A stretch of DNA of 44,595 nucleotides from a virus, in the IMG/VR virus record IMGVR_UViG_3300042321_000894, positions 1 through 44,595 of that record; one strand, given 5' to 3'. The notes under the pieces are model-generated. The model had not been told where the DNA came from and ran no database searches. It saw nothing but the letters and a program-made list of their open reading frames with translations. Both the position numbers and the translations under genes were made by a program. Below are positions 1 through 6,229 of the stretch, piece after piece. Each line of letters opens with the position of its first letter. Positions within the stretch are counted from its first letter, which is position 1.

Positions 1-41
1 ACAACGTATCGGTCGCTCGTTCTGCTTGTCCAGTAAGTCAT
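1..41 (-). CDS. Start of a leftward gene, cut by the window edge
   Basis: On the minus strand an ATG at 41-39 is followed by 13 open codons to the window edge (MTYWTSRTSDRYV). A GAGGGA ribosome site lies 5 bases upstream, and the promoter at 66-93 would give a leader of under 20 bases. An in-frame ATG at 59-57 is possible but would be almost leaderless. The product is unknown and too little is visible to name it. Its position suggests that the left side of the phage map, probably early genes, is transcribed away from the late cluster. Confidence 0.4.
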   Translation of the reverse strand, partial: MTYWTSRTSDRYV

Positions 42-65
42 TTGTCCCTCATTTCTCATATCGAC

Positions 66-93
66 ATTATACCAAAGATTCTTGAGTCGTCAA
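66..93 (-). promoter_or_regulatory. Strong leftward sigma70-type promoter
   Basis: Read on the minus strand, TTGACG (93-88) is followed by a 16-base spacer and a perfect TATAAT (71-66). The spacer ends in TGG, giving an extended -10 (TGnTATAAT). Transcription would start near 59-60 and run off the left edge into the gene start at 41. This is host-type consensus, unlike the TTGTGTA motif found at the rightward late genes. It would suit an early promoter read by unmodified host RNA polymerase. Confidence 0.7.
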
Positions 94-287
94 CACTGAA
101 CAAACGTTTTTTTGAGAATTTTTCTTGAATGACATAAGTCCTTACCACATATAGACTTAGGATAAAAATGGGGGGCCATAGGGGGTTTTCTGTTCAAATA
201 GGTAAGTCTGGTAATCTAGGTAAAACACCGGGGTGGTTCACTCGCAATACAACATGATATCAAATATGTCTAACCTAATAGTTTCAG

Positions 288-314
288 ATTGTGCCAATGA
301 TACGAATATTGTGC
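288..314 (+). repeat. ATTGTGC direct repeat, 20-base period
   Basis: ATTGTGC occurs at 288-294 and again at 308-314, so the copies are spaced 20 bases, close to two helical turns. Each differs from the intergenic TTGTGTA motif seen elsewhere in the window only at the last positions (TTGTGCC and TTGTGCA). They may be degenerate members of that motif, or operator or activator sites for the cluster that starts at 361. Confidence 0.4.
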
Positions 315-334
315 ATCTATTGAACCACGCTGCA

Positions 335-351
335 TATAATAGCTACGGAGG
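335..351 (+). promoter_or_regulatory. TATAAT box abutting SD GGAGG of the first rightward gene
   Basis: TATAAT at 335-340 lies 6 bases upstream of GGAGG (347-351), with ATG at 361. No -35 box stands at the normal spacing. The segment just before the start (CTACGGAGG) is identical to that at 18759-18767, downstream of an exact TTGTGTA motif. This suggests a related promoter-plus-ribosome-site cassette. Confidence 0.4.
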
Positions 352-360
352 AAACCAAAA

Positions 361-591
361 ATGCCAAAGAAAAAAACACAGAATATAGAGGCCCAACTTA
401 AAACTAAAAGTATGGCCCAGCTAGATAGGGAAATTCGTGAGATATTAAGTAAGCCCGTTCCAGATGTAGATATGTCTGATTTATTCGCCAGTGGGAACTA
501 TACATCATACTCGCCACCACACACTATTCATGGAATTCCATACGAACAAGCCCTAGAGGAAAAATTAAGGCTTGAAGATGAAAATTCCTAA
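361..591 (+). CDS. Small hypothetical protein, first gene of the late cluster
   Basis: A 76-residue protein I do not recognise. It is lysine-rich at the N-terminus (MPKKKTQ), acidic at the C-terminus, and has no membrane segment. The start is supported by GGAGG nine bases upstream. The last codons overlap the start of the sigma-like gene, so the two are probably translationally coupled. Its place immediately ahead of a sigma-like factor and the terminase genes makes a regulatory or packaging role possible, but nothing in the sequence shows one. Confidence 0.6.
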   Translation: MPKKKTQNIEAQLKTKSMAQLDREIREILSKPVPDVDMSDLFASGNYTSYSPPHTIHGIPYEQALEEKLRLEDENS

Positions 592-1099
592 AAATCTCAC
601 AGAACAAGAAGTCATAGATACTATAACTAAGATCGCCCGACAACTGGCCCCCAAATTTGTTTTTGCATCATATGAGGTTGACGATATATTCCAAGAGGCC
701 GTAATTATAGGAATAGACGGAATGGAAAAGTATGATGAATCTCGCCCATTGTCAAATTTCTTATTTACCCATATCTCAAATAGATTAAAGAATTTTAAAC
801 GCGATAATTACTATAGATTAGATATTGGTAGCGCCCAACAAATACAAGATCGCAAAAAACACCTTCTTGAACCTATTGGTATAGATAATATATATGCTGT
901 ATCTTCTAAAGAAGACGCCCCAAATAATATTCACATAACTGAGATCTTAAAATATATCGATGAGAAACTTCCCGCCAAATATCGCCGCGACTATCTTAAA
1001 CTAAAGACAAACTCTCCTTTGCCTAAAAGCCGTAAGGCTATAATTCTTAACATCATCAAAGAAATATTAAACGAAGGTGAAGATAATGAAAAAGGGTAG
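578..1099 (+). CDS. Sigma-factor-like protein, candidate late sigma
   Basis: A 173-residue protein. Residues 22-80 look like sigma70 region 2: an acidic SYEVDDIFQEA stretch, then a conserved-type helix and a basic/aromatic end (ISNRLKNFKRDNYYR, 66-80) as in the core-binding and -10-recognition helices. Residues 125-165 could be a region-4 remnant or clamp-binding tail. The length is close to T4 gp55 (185 residues), which directs late transcription, but I see no diagnostic motif proving that relationship. An upstream TTG at 572 is in frame; I prefer ATG 578 because AAGG (567-570) is well spaced. It overlaps the next gene. It is the obvious candidate to recognise the TTGTGTA motif found before the structural operons. 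Confidence 0.6.
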   Translation: MKIPKNLTEQEVIDTITKIARQLAPKFVFASYEVDDIFQEAVIIGIDGMEKYDESRPLSNFLFTHISNRLKNFKRDNYYRLDIGSAQQIQDRKKHLLEPIGIDNIYAVSSKEDAPNNIHITEILKYIDEKLPAKYRRDYLKLKTNSPLPKSRKAIILNIIKEILNEGEDNEKG

Positions 1100-1877
1100 A
1101 TTTACTACTGATGAAATGAAATTTATCGAGGCGAATGCCGAGGTTCTTTCGAGTATTGAAATAGCCAAAGCATTAGATAGAGATCCAGAATCTATTCGTA
1201 ATTGGATCGGTCTGAAGATCGGATTTTCTACTAAGCAAAAAAAAGAAGCTGAAGTTGCAAATGAATTAAAAACTAAGCCTTACTATAAAGAGCTATTTTC
1301 ACAATTCTCTCCAGAAGAATTAGAAATGTTTGAGTTTCATTTTAAGAAAATGTGGAGTCAGTTTAAAGACGATGTGTTCCATACTGAAGAAATGCAAATA
1401 GTGGATACTATTAAATTAGAAATATTGATGAATAGAATTCTAAGGGGCCAACAAGATACCCAACGGGAAATTGTTCTCAATGAGCGTCTAATACAAGATG
1501 AAAAAGCAAAAGATAAAGATATGCGCGACGTAGATCTAATAGTCAATTTAGAGCGTCAGGTGGCAATGTTACGCGCATCACAAGAAACATTATCTAGAGA
1601 CTATAAAGATCTACAGTCACGTAAAGCAACAATGTTAAAGGATCTTAAAGGAACACGCGAACAAAGAATTAAAGCGATTGAAGATTCTAAGCAAACATTT
1701 GCTTCACTAGTAAAAAAAATAGCTACTGATCCACAATATAGAACTACGATAGGAATAGAAATGGAAAAAATGCGATTGGCAATGGAATACGAAAAAGAAC
1801 GCTTATCAGAATATCACACCTATGAGGACGGACAAGTAGACCAGCCATTTTTAACATCGGACACCATACAAGAATAA
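1086..1877 (+). CDS. Terminase small subunit (TerS)
   Basis: 263 residues. The N-terminus carries a helix-turn-helix (about 8-45, with SSIEIAKALDRDPESIRNWI at 22-41) suited to binding the packaging site. A long charged, coiled-coil-like segment (about 105-235, rich in E, K, R, Q) would drive oligomerisation. This DNA-binding-plus-coil layout, with large terminase about 2.3 kb downstream, fits a small terminase subunit that marks phage DNA for cutting. GTG at 1077 is in frame, but ATG 1086 has AAGGTG seven bases upstream and is preferred. The start overlaps the end of the sigma-like gene by 14 bases. Identification rests on architecture and position, not a unique motif. Confidence 0.6.
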   Translation: MKKGRFTTDEMKFIEANAEVLSSIEIAKALDRDPESIRNWIGLKIGFSTKQKKEAEVANELKTKPYYKELFSQFSPEELEMFEFHFKKMWSQFKDDVFHTEEMQIVDTIKLEILMNRILRGQQDTQREIVLNERLIQDEKAKDKDMRDVDLIVNLERQVAMLRASQETLSRDYKDLQSRKATMLKDLKGTREQRIKAIEDSKQTFASLVKKIATDPQYRTTIGIEMEKMRLAMEYEKERLSEYHTYEDGQVDQPFLTSDTIQE

Positions 1878-1889
1878 GGAACATAGGTT

Positions 1890-2888
1890 ATGAAAAGAGC
1901 TTTAGTATTTGGGATTACTGGACAAGATGGAAGTTATTTAGCTGAGTTTTTATTAAAACAGAACTATCATGTTACAGGCGTGGCAAGAAGAGTGTCGGTA
2001 GATACAACACAGAGATTAAAGCATATTGATAACAATAGGCTAGATATTATTGAGGGCGATATTAGTGATCAATTCTGTGTCTCAAATATTATAAAGTCAA
2101 ATACTCCAGATGAAATCTATAATCTGGCGGCTCAATCGCATGTTGGTACTTCTTTTAAACAGCCATCTTTAACTTGGGAAATAACCGCTGGTGGATGTCT
2201 AAATATTCTAGAATCAATACGATGTTTAAATCTTACCCAGCATGTAAAATACTATCAAGCATCTTCTAGCGAAATGTTTGGTAGAAATTATGATACTAAC
2301 AATGGTCTTAAATATCAAGATGAAAATACCAAGTTTCAACCACAAAGTCCATACGCTATTGCTAAACTTGCTGCACACCATCTAGTAGATAATTATCGTA
2401 ATTCTTATGGGCTTTATGCGTGTAGTGGCATATTATTCAATCATGAATCTGAAAGACGCGGAGAACAATTCGTAACACGTAAGATTACTAAGTGGATTGG
2501 CAGGTGGTATAATTCTAATAATAAGCCGACTTTTCCAGCATTGAGATTGGGCAATTTAGAGGCGCATAGGGATTGGGGTCATGCTGAAGATTACGTAAGG
2601 GCGATGTGGCTTATGTTACAACAGCCAAATGCTTCAGACTATGTTATTGCTACAAATGAGACACATAGTATTAGGGACTTTTTAAATGAGGCATTTAATT
2701 ATATAGGAATTAATGATTGGAATAATCTTGTCGTACAAGATCCAGAGTTTTATAGACCATCCGAGGTTGATTATCTTTTAGGAAAAGCTACTAAAGCAAA
2801 TACAATGCTTGGCTGGATTCCAAATATCAGCTTCAAAAAACTCGTTCAAAGAATGGTAAATAACGATATAAATGAAGCGAAATTATAA
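1890..2888 (+). CDS. gmd: GDP-mannose 4,6-dehydratase
   Basis: 332 residues, near full family length. It converts GDP-D-mannose to GDP-4-keto-6-deoxy-mannose, the first step towards GDP-fucose, rhamnose or perosamine sugars, in the cytoplasm. The Rossmann NAD(P) site is GITGQDG (8-14). The catalytic set is S126/E128 in SSSEMFG (Ser where E. coli has Thr) and Y155-x3-K159 in SPYAIAKL. NHESERRG (184-191) and GNLEAHRDWGHAEDYV are hallmarks of GMD rather than other sugar-nucleotide epimerases. The reading frame is intact. It is an auxiliary gene set inside the packaging genes, between small terminase and HNH nuclease, and its last codons overlap the HNH start. No partner reductase is in the window. 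Confidence 0.93.
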   Translation: MKRALVFGITGQDGSYLAEFLLKQNYHVTGVARRVSVDTTQRLKHIDNNRLDIIEGDISDQFCVSNIIKSNTPDEIYNLAAQSHVGTSFKQPSLTWEITAGGCLNILESIRCLNLTQHVKYYQASSSEMFGRNYDTNNGLKYQDENTKFQPQSPYAIAKLAAHHLVDNYRNSYGLYACSGILFNHESERRGEQFVTRKITKWIGRWYNSNNKPTFPALRLGNLEAHRDWGHAEDYVRAMWLMLQQPNASDYVIATNETHSIRDFLNEAFNYIGINDWNNLVVQDPEFYRPSEVDYLLGKATKANTMLGWIPNISFKKLVQRMVNNDINEAKL

Positions 2889-3135
2889 AGACCCAGCATA
2901 TGAAGCATTTAGAAAAGAGGTACTGAAGAGAGATAAATCTACATGTCAAATGTGTAGACAAAAGAAGAAGCTTCATGTCCATCATATTATAAAGTGGTCA
3001 TCTGCTTCTTCACTACGATTCGATGTCTCTAATGGAATTACATTATGCAAAAACTGTCATGAGGAGATAAGTGGCAAAGAATCGTGTTATATCTCTTATT
3101 TCAACGAAATTATAAGGAGAAACGCAGATGGATAA
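2872..3135 (+). CDS. HNH endonuclease
   Basis: 87 residues with a complete zinc-stabilised HNH module: CxxC at C25/C28, HVHH at 35-38 with the catalytic-type His, Asn at N54, and CKNCH at 59-63. HNH proteins beside terminases often take part in DNA packaging in HK97-like phages, where they help terminase cut concatemers; free-standing homing nucleases are the alternative. The ATG overlaps the gmd stop region and the end overlaps the next start. That continuous coupling argues for a resident gene rather than a recent homing insertion. Confidence 0.85.
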   Translation: MKRNYKDPAYEAFRKEVLKRDKSTCQMCRQKKKLHVHHIIKWSSASSLRFDVSNGITLCKNCHEEISGKESCYISYFNEIIRRNADG

Positions 3136-3406
3136 CAAATTAGATACAAACATTAAAAAAGTCGAATTTCCTATAGATGTTTCAGTTTCGCCAAAGCCTG
3201 TTGTAAAACAACTAACCACACAAGAGCAAATTCAAAATCTTAAAGCTGGTGGATTGCTTACAGTATCGATGGATGGAGCGACCTATAATCAGTTATATGA
3301 TCAATTCAAGCCGCAGAGAAGGTCTGGTGTTTTATCATTTGCATTTGACTCAGATAAAAATTTAGCAACAATAAGAAACCTCAAAAGTAATGCCACCGAG
3401 CTATAA
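3128..3406 (+). CDS. Hypothetical protein (92 aa)
   Basis: A 92-residue protein of unknown function. It has no cysteines, membrane segment or motif I recognise. The middle (LLTVSMDGATYNQLYDQF) and end look like a small mixed alpha/beta domain. The start is set by AAGGAG at 3114-3119, eight bases upstream, inside the end of the HNH gene. The end overlaps the ERCC4-type nuclease start. Placed between two nucleases, it may belong to the same DNA-processing set, but that is only context. Confidence 0.6.
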   Translation: MDNKLDTNIKKVEFPIDVSVSPKPVVKQLTTQEQIQNLKAGGLLTVSMDGATYNQLYDQFKPQRRSGVLSFAFDSDKNLATIRNLKSNATEL

Positions 3407-3893
3407 AGTAATTAAAGATACTAGAGAGCAGGATGGATGGTTTTTTTCTCCATACGATGCTTGTATAGGTATGGAGATTAAAACATTACATACAGGAGAT
3501 TATACATTAGAAGGTTTTGAAGATGTAGTTTGCGTGGAGCGTAAAGCTTGTGTTTCAGAAATAGCAATGAATCTAGGCAGAAAAAAGGGCGCATTTAATG
3601 CAGAAATAGAGCGTATGAAAGATTATGCATTTTCTTTCATAATTTGTGAATTCAATGTTGATGATATATTAAAATATCCAGAAGGATCACGGGTGCCAAG
3701 AACTTCTAGAAGTCAAGTTAAAGTTACTGGTAAATATCTTCTTAAATGCTTACTAGAATTTCAAATATGGTATAATACAAAAATTATTTTTTGTGGAAAT
3801 AAAAACAATGCATTTTTAGTCTGTAATAGTTTATTTAAAAGGCTCAATGAACTTTTTCATAAGGAAAATAATAATGCACATGGAACTACCTAG
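3390..3893 (+). CDS. ERCC4/XPF-type nuclease
   Basis: 167 residues. It shows the ERCC4 nuclease core in order: DTRE (10-13), GDY (36-38) and VERK (49-52), followed by a helix where the family's extra Asp is replaced by Ser-Glu (ERKACVSE). Proteins of this fold cut branched or flapped DNA with Mg2+. In a phage the substrate is probably recombination or replication junctions that must be cleared before packaging. No helicase or HhH domain is attached, as in other small phage versions. The start is weakly supported by an SD site and relies on coupling to the preceding gene. Confidence 0.75.
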   Translation: MPPSYKVIKDTREQDGWFFSPYDACIGMEIKTLHTGDYTLEGFEDVVCVERKACVSEIAMNLGRKKGAFNAEIERMKDYAFSFIICEFNVDDILKYPEGSRVPRTSRSQVKVTGKYLLKCLLEFQIWYNTKIIFCGNKNNAFLVCNSLFKRLNELFHKENNNAHGTT

Positions 3894-4215
3894 CAGGGTA
3901 TTTATTATGGGGCATGAGTTTGTTATTGAACCTCTTCCAAAAGAATTATTTGATTATACTGACACATATGGAGATTGTTGCACTGATAAAAGAGTAATAA
4001 GAGTATATTGTGAGACGCATTTATCAGTAATGAGGGATACTTTATTGCATGAAATATTACATGGGGTTTGGTCACTACTGGGGCTGGAAAAAAGGGAAGA
4101 AGAGGAAAAGGCTGTAAACTCTATGGCTACTTTACTTATTGGATGTATTGATGATCCACGAAATAAAGAAGTTATAGATTTTCTAATAAATAATGCAACA
4201 ACAACAGATAATTAA
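3874..4215 (+). CDS. Small HExxH metallopeptidase-like protein
   Basis: 113 residues with HEILH at 59-63 (zinc-peptidase HExxH) and a glutamate run at 75-78 that could give the third ligand, as in small ImmA/IrrE- or SprT-like phage proteins. The N-terminal half is beta-rich with paired cysteines at 35-36. I chose ATG 3874, which has AAGGA eight bases upstream, over ATG 3847, which lacks a good site. It overlaps the nuclease gene before it and large terminase after it. The function is unknown: it could cleave a host regulator or act in virion maturation. The motif itself is clear. Confidence 0.6.
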   Translation: MHMELPSRVFIMGHEFVIEPLPKELFDYTDTYGDCCTDKRVIRVYCETHLSVMRDTLLHEILHGVWSLLGLEKREEEEKAVNSMATLLIGCIDDPRNKEVIDFLINNATTTDN

Positions 4216-6172
4216 TGATGCTTGGCTTGGTATTCATGTAAATGAATCTAAGTTATTTAATCCTATGGATTTTGTTGTAGATGTCTCTGACAGCGACAAT
4301 CTATTAGAAAGAATAGCTTGGCTAATGATGCGGCCAGAGTATTTTTCATTTGTCTGTAAATATATACTGAATATTGAAATCTCTCCATTTCAAGCTCTTT
4401 TCTTGCATGAATTATGGCATAGAAAATTTCCAATGCTTATTGGAAGTCGTGGCATGGGTAAATCTTTCTTATTATCTATATACCCACTTTTAAGAGCCAT
4501 GTTTATGCCAGCAAGAAAAATAGTAGTAGTTGGTGCTGCATTTAGACAGTCTAAAGTTCTTTTTGAATACATGGATACAATCTGGAAGAATGCTCCTATA
4601 TTGCGCGACTTATGTGACAATAATAGTGGTCCACGTAGAGATGTGGATAGATGTGTTATGCATATTAATCAAAGTACTATTACGTGCTTACCACTTGGGG
4701 ATGGCAGTAAAATTAGAGGCCAAAGAGCAAATGATATTATTGCTGATGAGTTTGCTAGTATTCCTAGAGATATATTTGAAAATGTTGTTGCTGGTTTCGC
4801 TGCCGTATCCGCATCTCCAATAGATAAAGTAAAAAGTAAAGCAAGGGCTAAAAAGGCTCAAGAGTTAGGAATTAATATTGATGTAGATGTAAATAATTCA
4901 ATAGAAAAATCTAATCAAATTGTTTTATCTGGAACTGCTTATTATGATTTTAATCATTTTTCAGATTATTGGAAAAGATATAAATCAATTATACAAAGCA
5001 AAGGCGATCCACATGCGTTAAAGGAAATTTTTGGCGATGAAATACCAAGTGAATTTGATTGGAAAGAATATTCTATTATACGTATGCCAGTAACTAAACT
5101 ACCAGATGGATTTATGGATGAAGGCCAAATAGCAAGAGCTAAAGCCACAATACACTCTGGTATATATAATATGGAATATGGTGCATGTTTTACTACTGAT
5201 AGTCAAGGTTTCTTTAAAAGAAGCTTGCTAGAATCATGTACTGCATCAATGACCAATCCAATTACTTTACCATCTGGTGAAATACATTTTGGTGCAATGC
5301 TAAAAGGCGATCCAAATAAAAAGTATATATTTGGTGTAGACCCAGCTTCTGAAGTGGATAATTTTAGTATTATTGTAGTTGAATTAAATGCCGACCATAG
5401 AAGAATAGTATATTCTTGGACCACGACTAGACAGCAACATAAAAATCAGATTAAATCTAAAATTACAGATGAAGACGATTTTTATGCCTATTGTGCTAAA
5501 AAAATTCGCTCTCTAATGCGTACATTTCCATGTGTTGAAATAGCCATTGATGCGCAGGGCGGTGGTATTGCCGTAATGGAGGCGTTGCACGATAGAGATA
5601 AAATGCAATCAGACGAAGTGGCTATTTGGCCGACAATTGAAGAAGATAAACCAAAAGATACTGATGATAATAATGGATTACATATATTGCGTATATGTCA
5701 GTTTGCTAGGGCTGATTGGCTAGCAGAAGCTAATCACGGCATGAGAAAAGACTTTGAAGATAAAGTATTATTATTCCCATTTTTTGATTCAGCTAGTATT
5801 GGATTATCTATAGAAGAAGATAAAATTGCTAATAGATTATATGATACATTGGAAGACTGCGTAATGGAAATTGAAGAATTAAAAGATGAATTATCTATGA
5901 TTGTTATGACACAAACTACAAATGGCAGAGAAAGATGGGACACACCAGAGGTAAAATTAGCAGCAGGAAAAAAAAGCAGACTTAGAAAAGATAGATATTC
6001 AGCATTATTAATGGCTAATATGTCTGCAAGATCTTATGTCATATATAAGCAAAATATTGAGTATGGTGCTATAGGCGGTTTTGCTATGACTGATAAAGCA
6101 TCAAAATTTAACAATGAAAAATTATTTTATGGACCAAATTGGTTTACTGAAAAAACGCAAAATCTATATTGA
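4193..6172 (+). CDS. Terminase large subunit (TerL)
   Basis: 659 residues: the ATP-driven packaging motor and headful or site nuclease. ATPase signs are Walker A SRGMGKS (85-91) and Walker B DIIADE (181-186). RNase H-like nuclease signs are the three acidic positions D383 (GVDPAS), D453 (AIDAQGG) and D600 (KDRYS). Length is normal for the family. There is no good SD site; the ATG lies 23 bases inside the preceding gene, so translation is probably coupled. The stop codon TGA is followed immediately by the TTGTGTA motif that leads to portal. Confidence 0.93.
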   Translation: MQQQQIINDAWLGIHVNESKLFNPMDFVVDVSDSDNLLERIAWLMMRPEYFSFVCKYILNIEISPFQALFLHELWHRKFPMLIGSRGMGKSFLLSIYPLLRAMFMPARKIVVVGAAFRQSKVLFEYMDTIWKNAPILRDLCDNNSGPRRDVDRCVMHINQSTITCLPLGDGSKIRGQRANDIIADEFASIPRDIFENVVAGFAAVSASPIDKVKSKARAKKAQELGINIDVDVNNSIEKSNQIVLSGTAYYDFNHFSDYWKRYKSIIQSKGDPHALKEIFGDEIPSEFDWKEYSIIRMPVTKLPDGFMDEGQIARAKATIHSGIYNMEYGACFTTDSQGFFKRSLLESCTASMTNPITLPSGEIHFGAMLKGDPNKKYIFGVDPASEVDNFSIIVVELNADHRRIVYSWTTTRQQHKNQIKSKITDEDDFYAYCAKKIRSLMRTFPCVEIAIDAQGGGIAVMEALHDRDKMQSDEVAIWPTIEEDKPKDTDDNNGLHILRICQFARADWLAEANHGMRKDFEDKVLLFPFFDSASIGLSIEEDKIANRLYDTLEDCVMEIEELKDELSMIVMTQTTNGRERWDTPEVKLAAGKKSRLRKDRYSALLMANMSARSYVIYKQNIEYGAIGGFAMTDKASKFNNEKLFYGPNWFTEKTQNLY

Positions 6173-6179
6173 TTGTGTA
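6173..6179 (+). promoter_or_regulatory. TTGTGTA motif upstream of portal
   Basis: An exact TTGTGTA directly abuts the large-terminase stop codon, followed by A/T-only DNA (AAAATATAATATAATA). The portal SD GGAG is at 6216-6219 and its ATG at 6230. It is one of five exact intergenic copies, proposed as a late promoter core. Confidence 0.5.
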
Positions 6180-6229
6180 AAATATAATATAATACAATTG
6201 ACAATACCATTAATCGGAGATCAATACTA

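Larger units (their letters stand above)
94..360. other. Gene-free divergent control region
   Basis: This stretch holds no convincing open reading frame. Visible elements are T-rich runs near 107-125, a G-rich patch at about 170-190 (two runs of five or six G around GGCCATA), a pair of ATTGTGC direct repeats (288-314), and a TATAAT/GGAGG unit leading into the first rightward gene (335-351). Its place between a leftward promoter and the rightward late genes suggests a regulatory switch region. I see no clear origin (no iteron array) and no tRNA. Confidence 0.5.

Noticed and set aside
1-360. tRNA, origin iterons or CRISPR in the leader
   Set aside because: No cloverleaf, repeat array or iteron series was found; only the short elements listed.
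572-577. TTG start for the sigma-like gene
   Set aside because: ATG 578 is two codons downstream with AAGG well spaced; TTG would sit almost on that ribosome site.
1077-1085. GTG start for small terminase
   Set aside because: The GTG is part of the AAGGTG ribosome site that serves ATG 1086.
6198-6203. TTGACA as a -35 box before portal
   Set aside because: At 17 bases downstream lies only TCAATA, over the ribosome site region; not a credible promoter.
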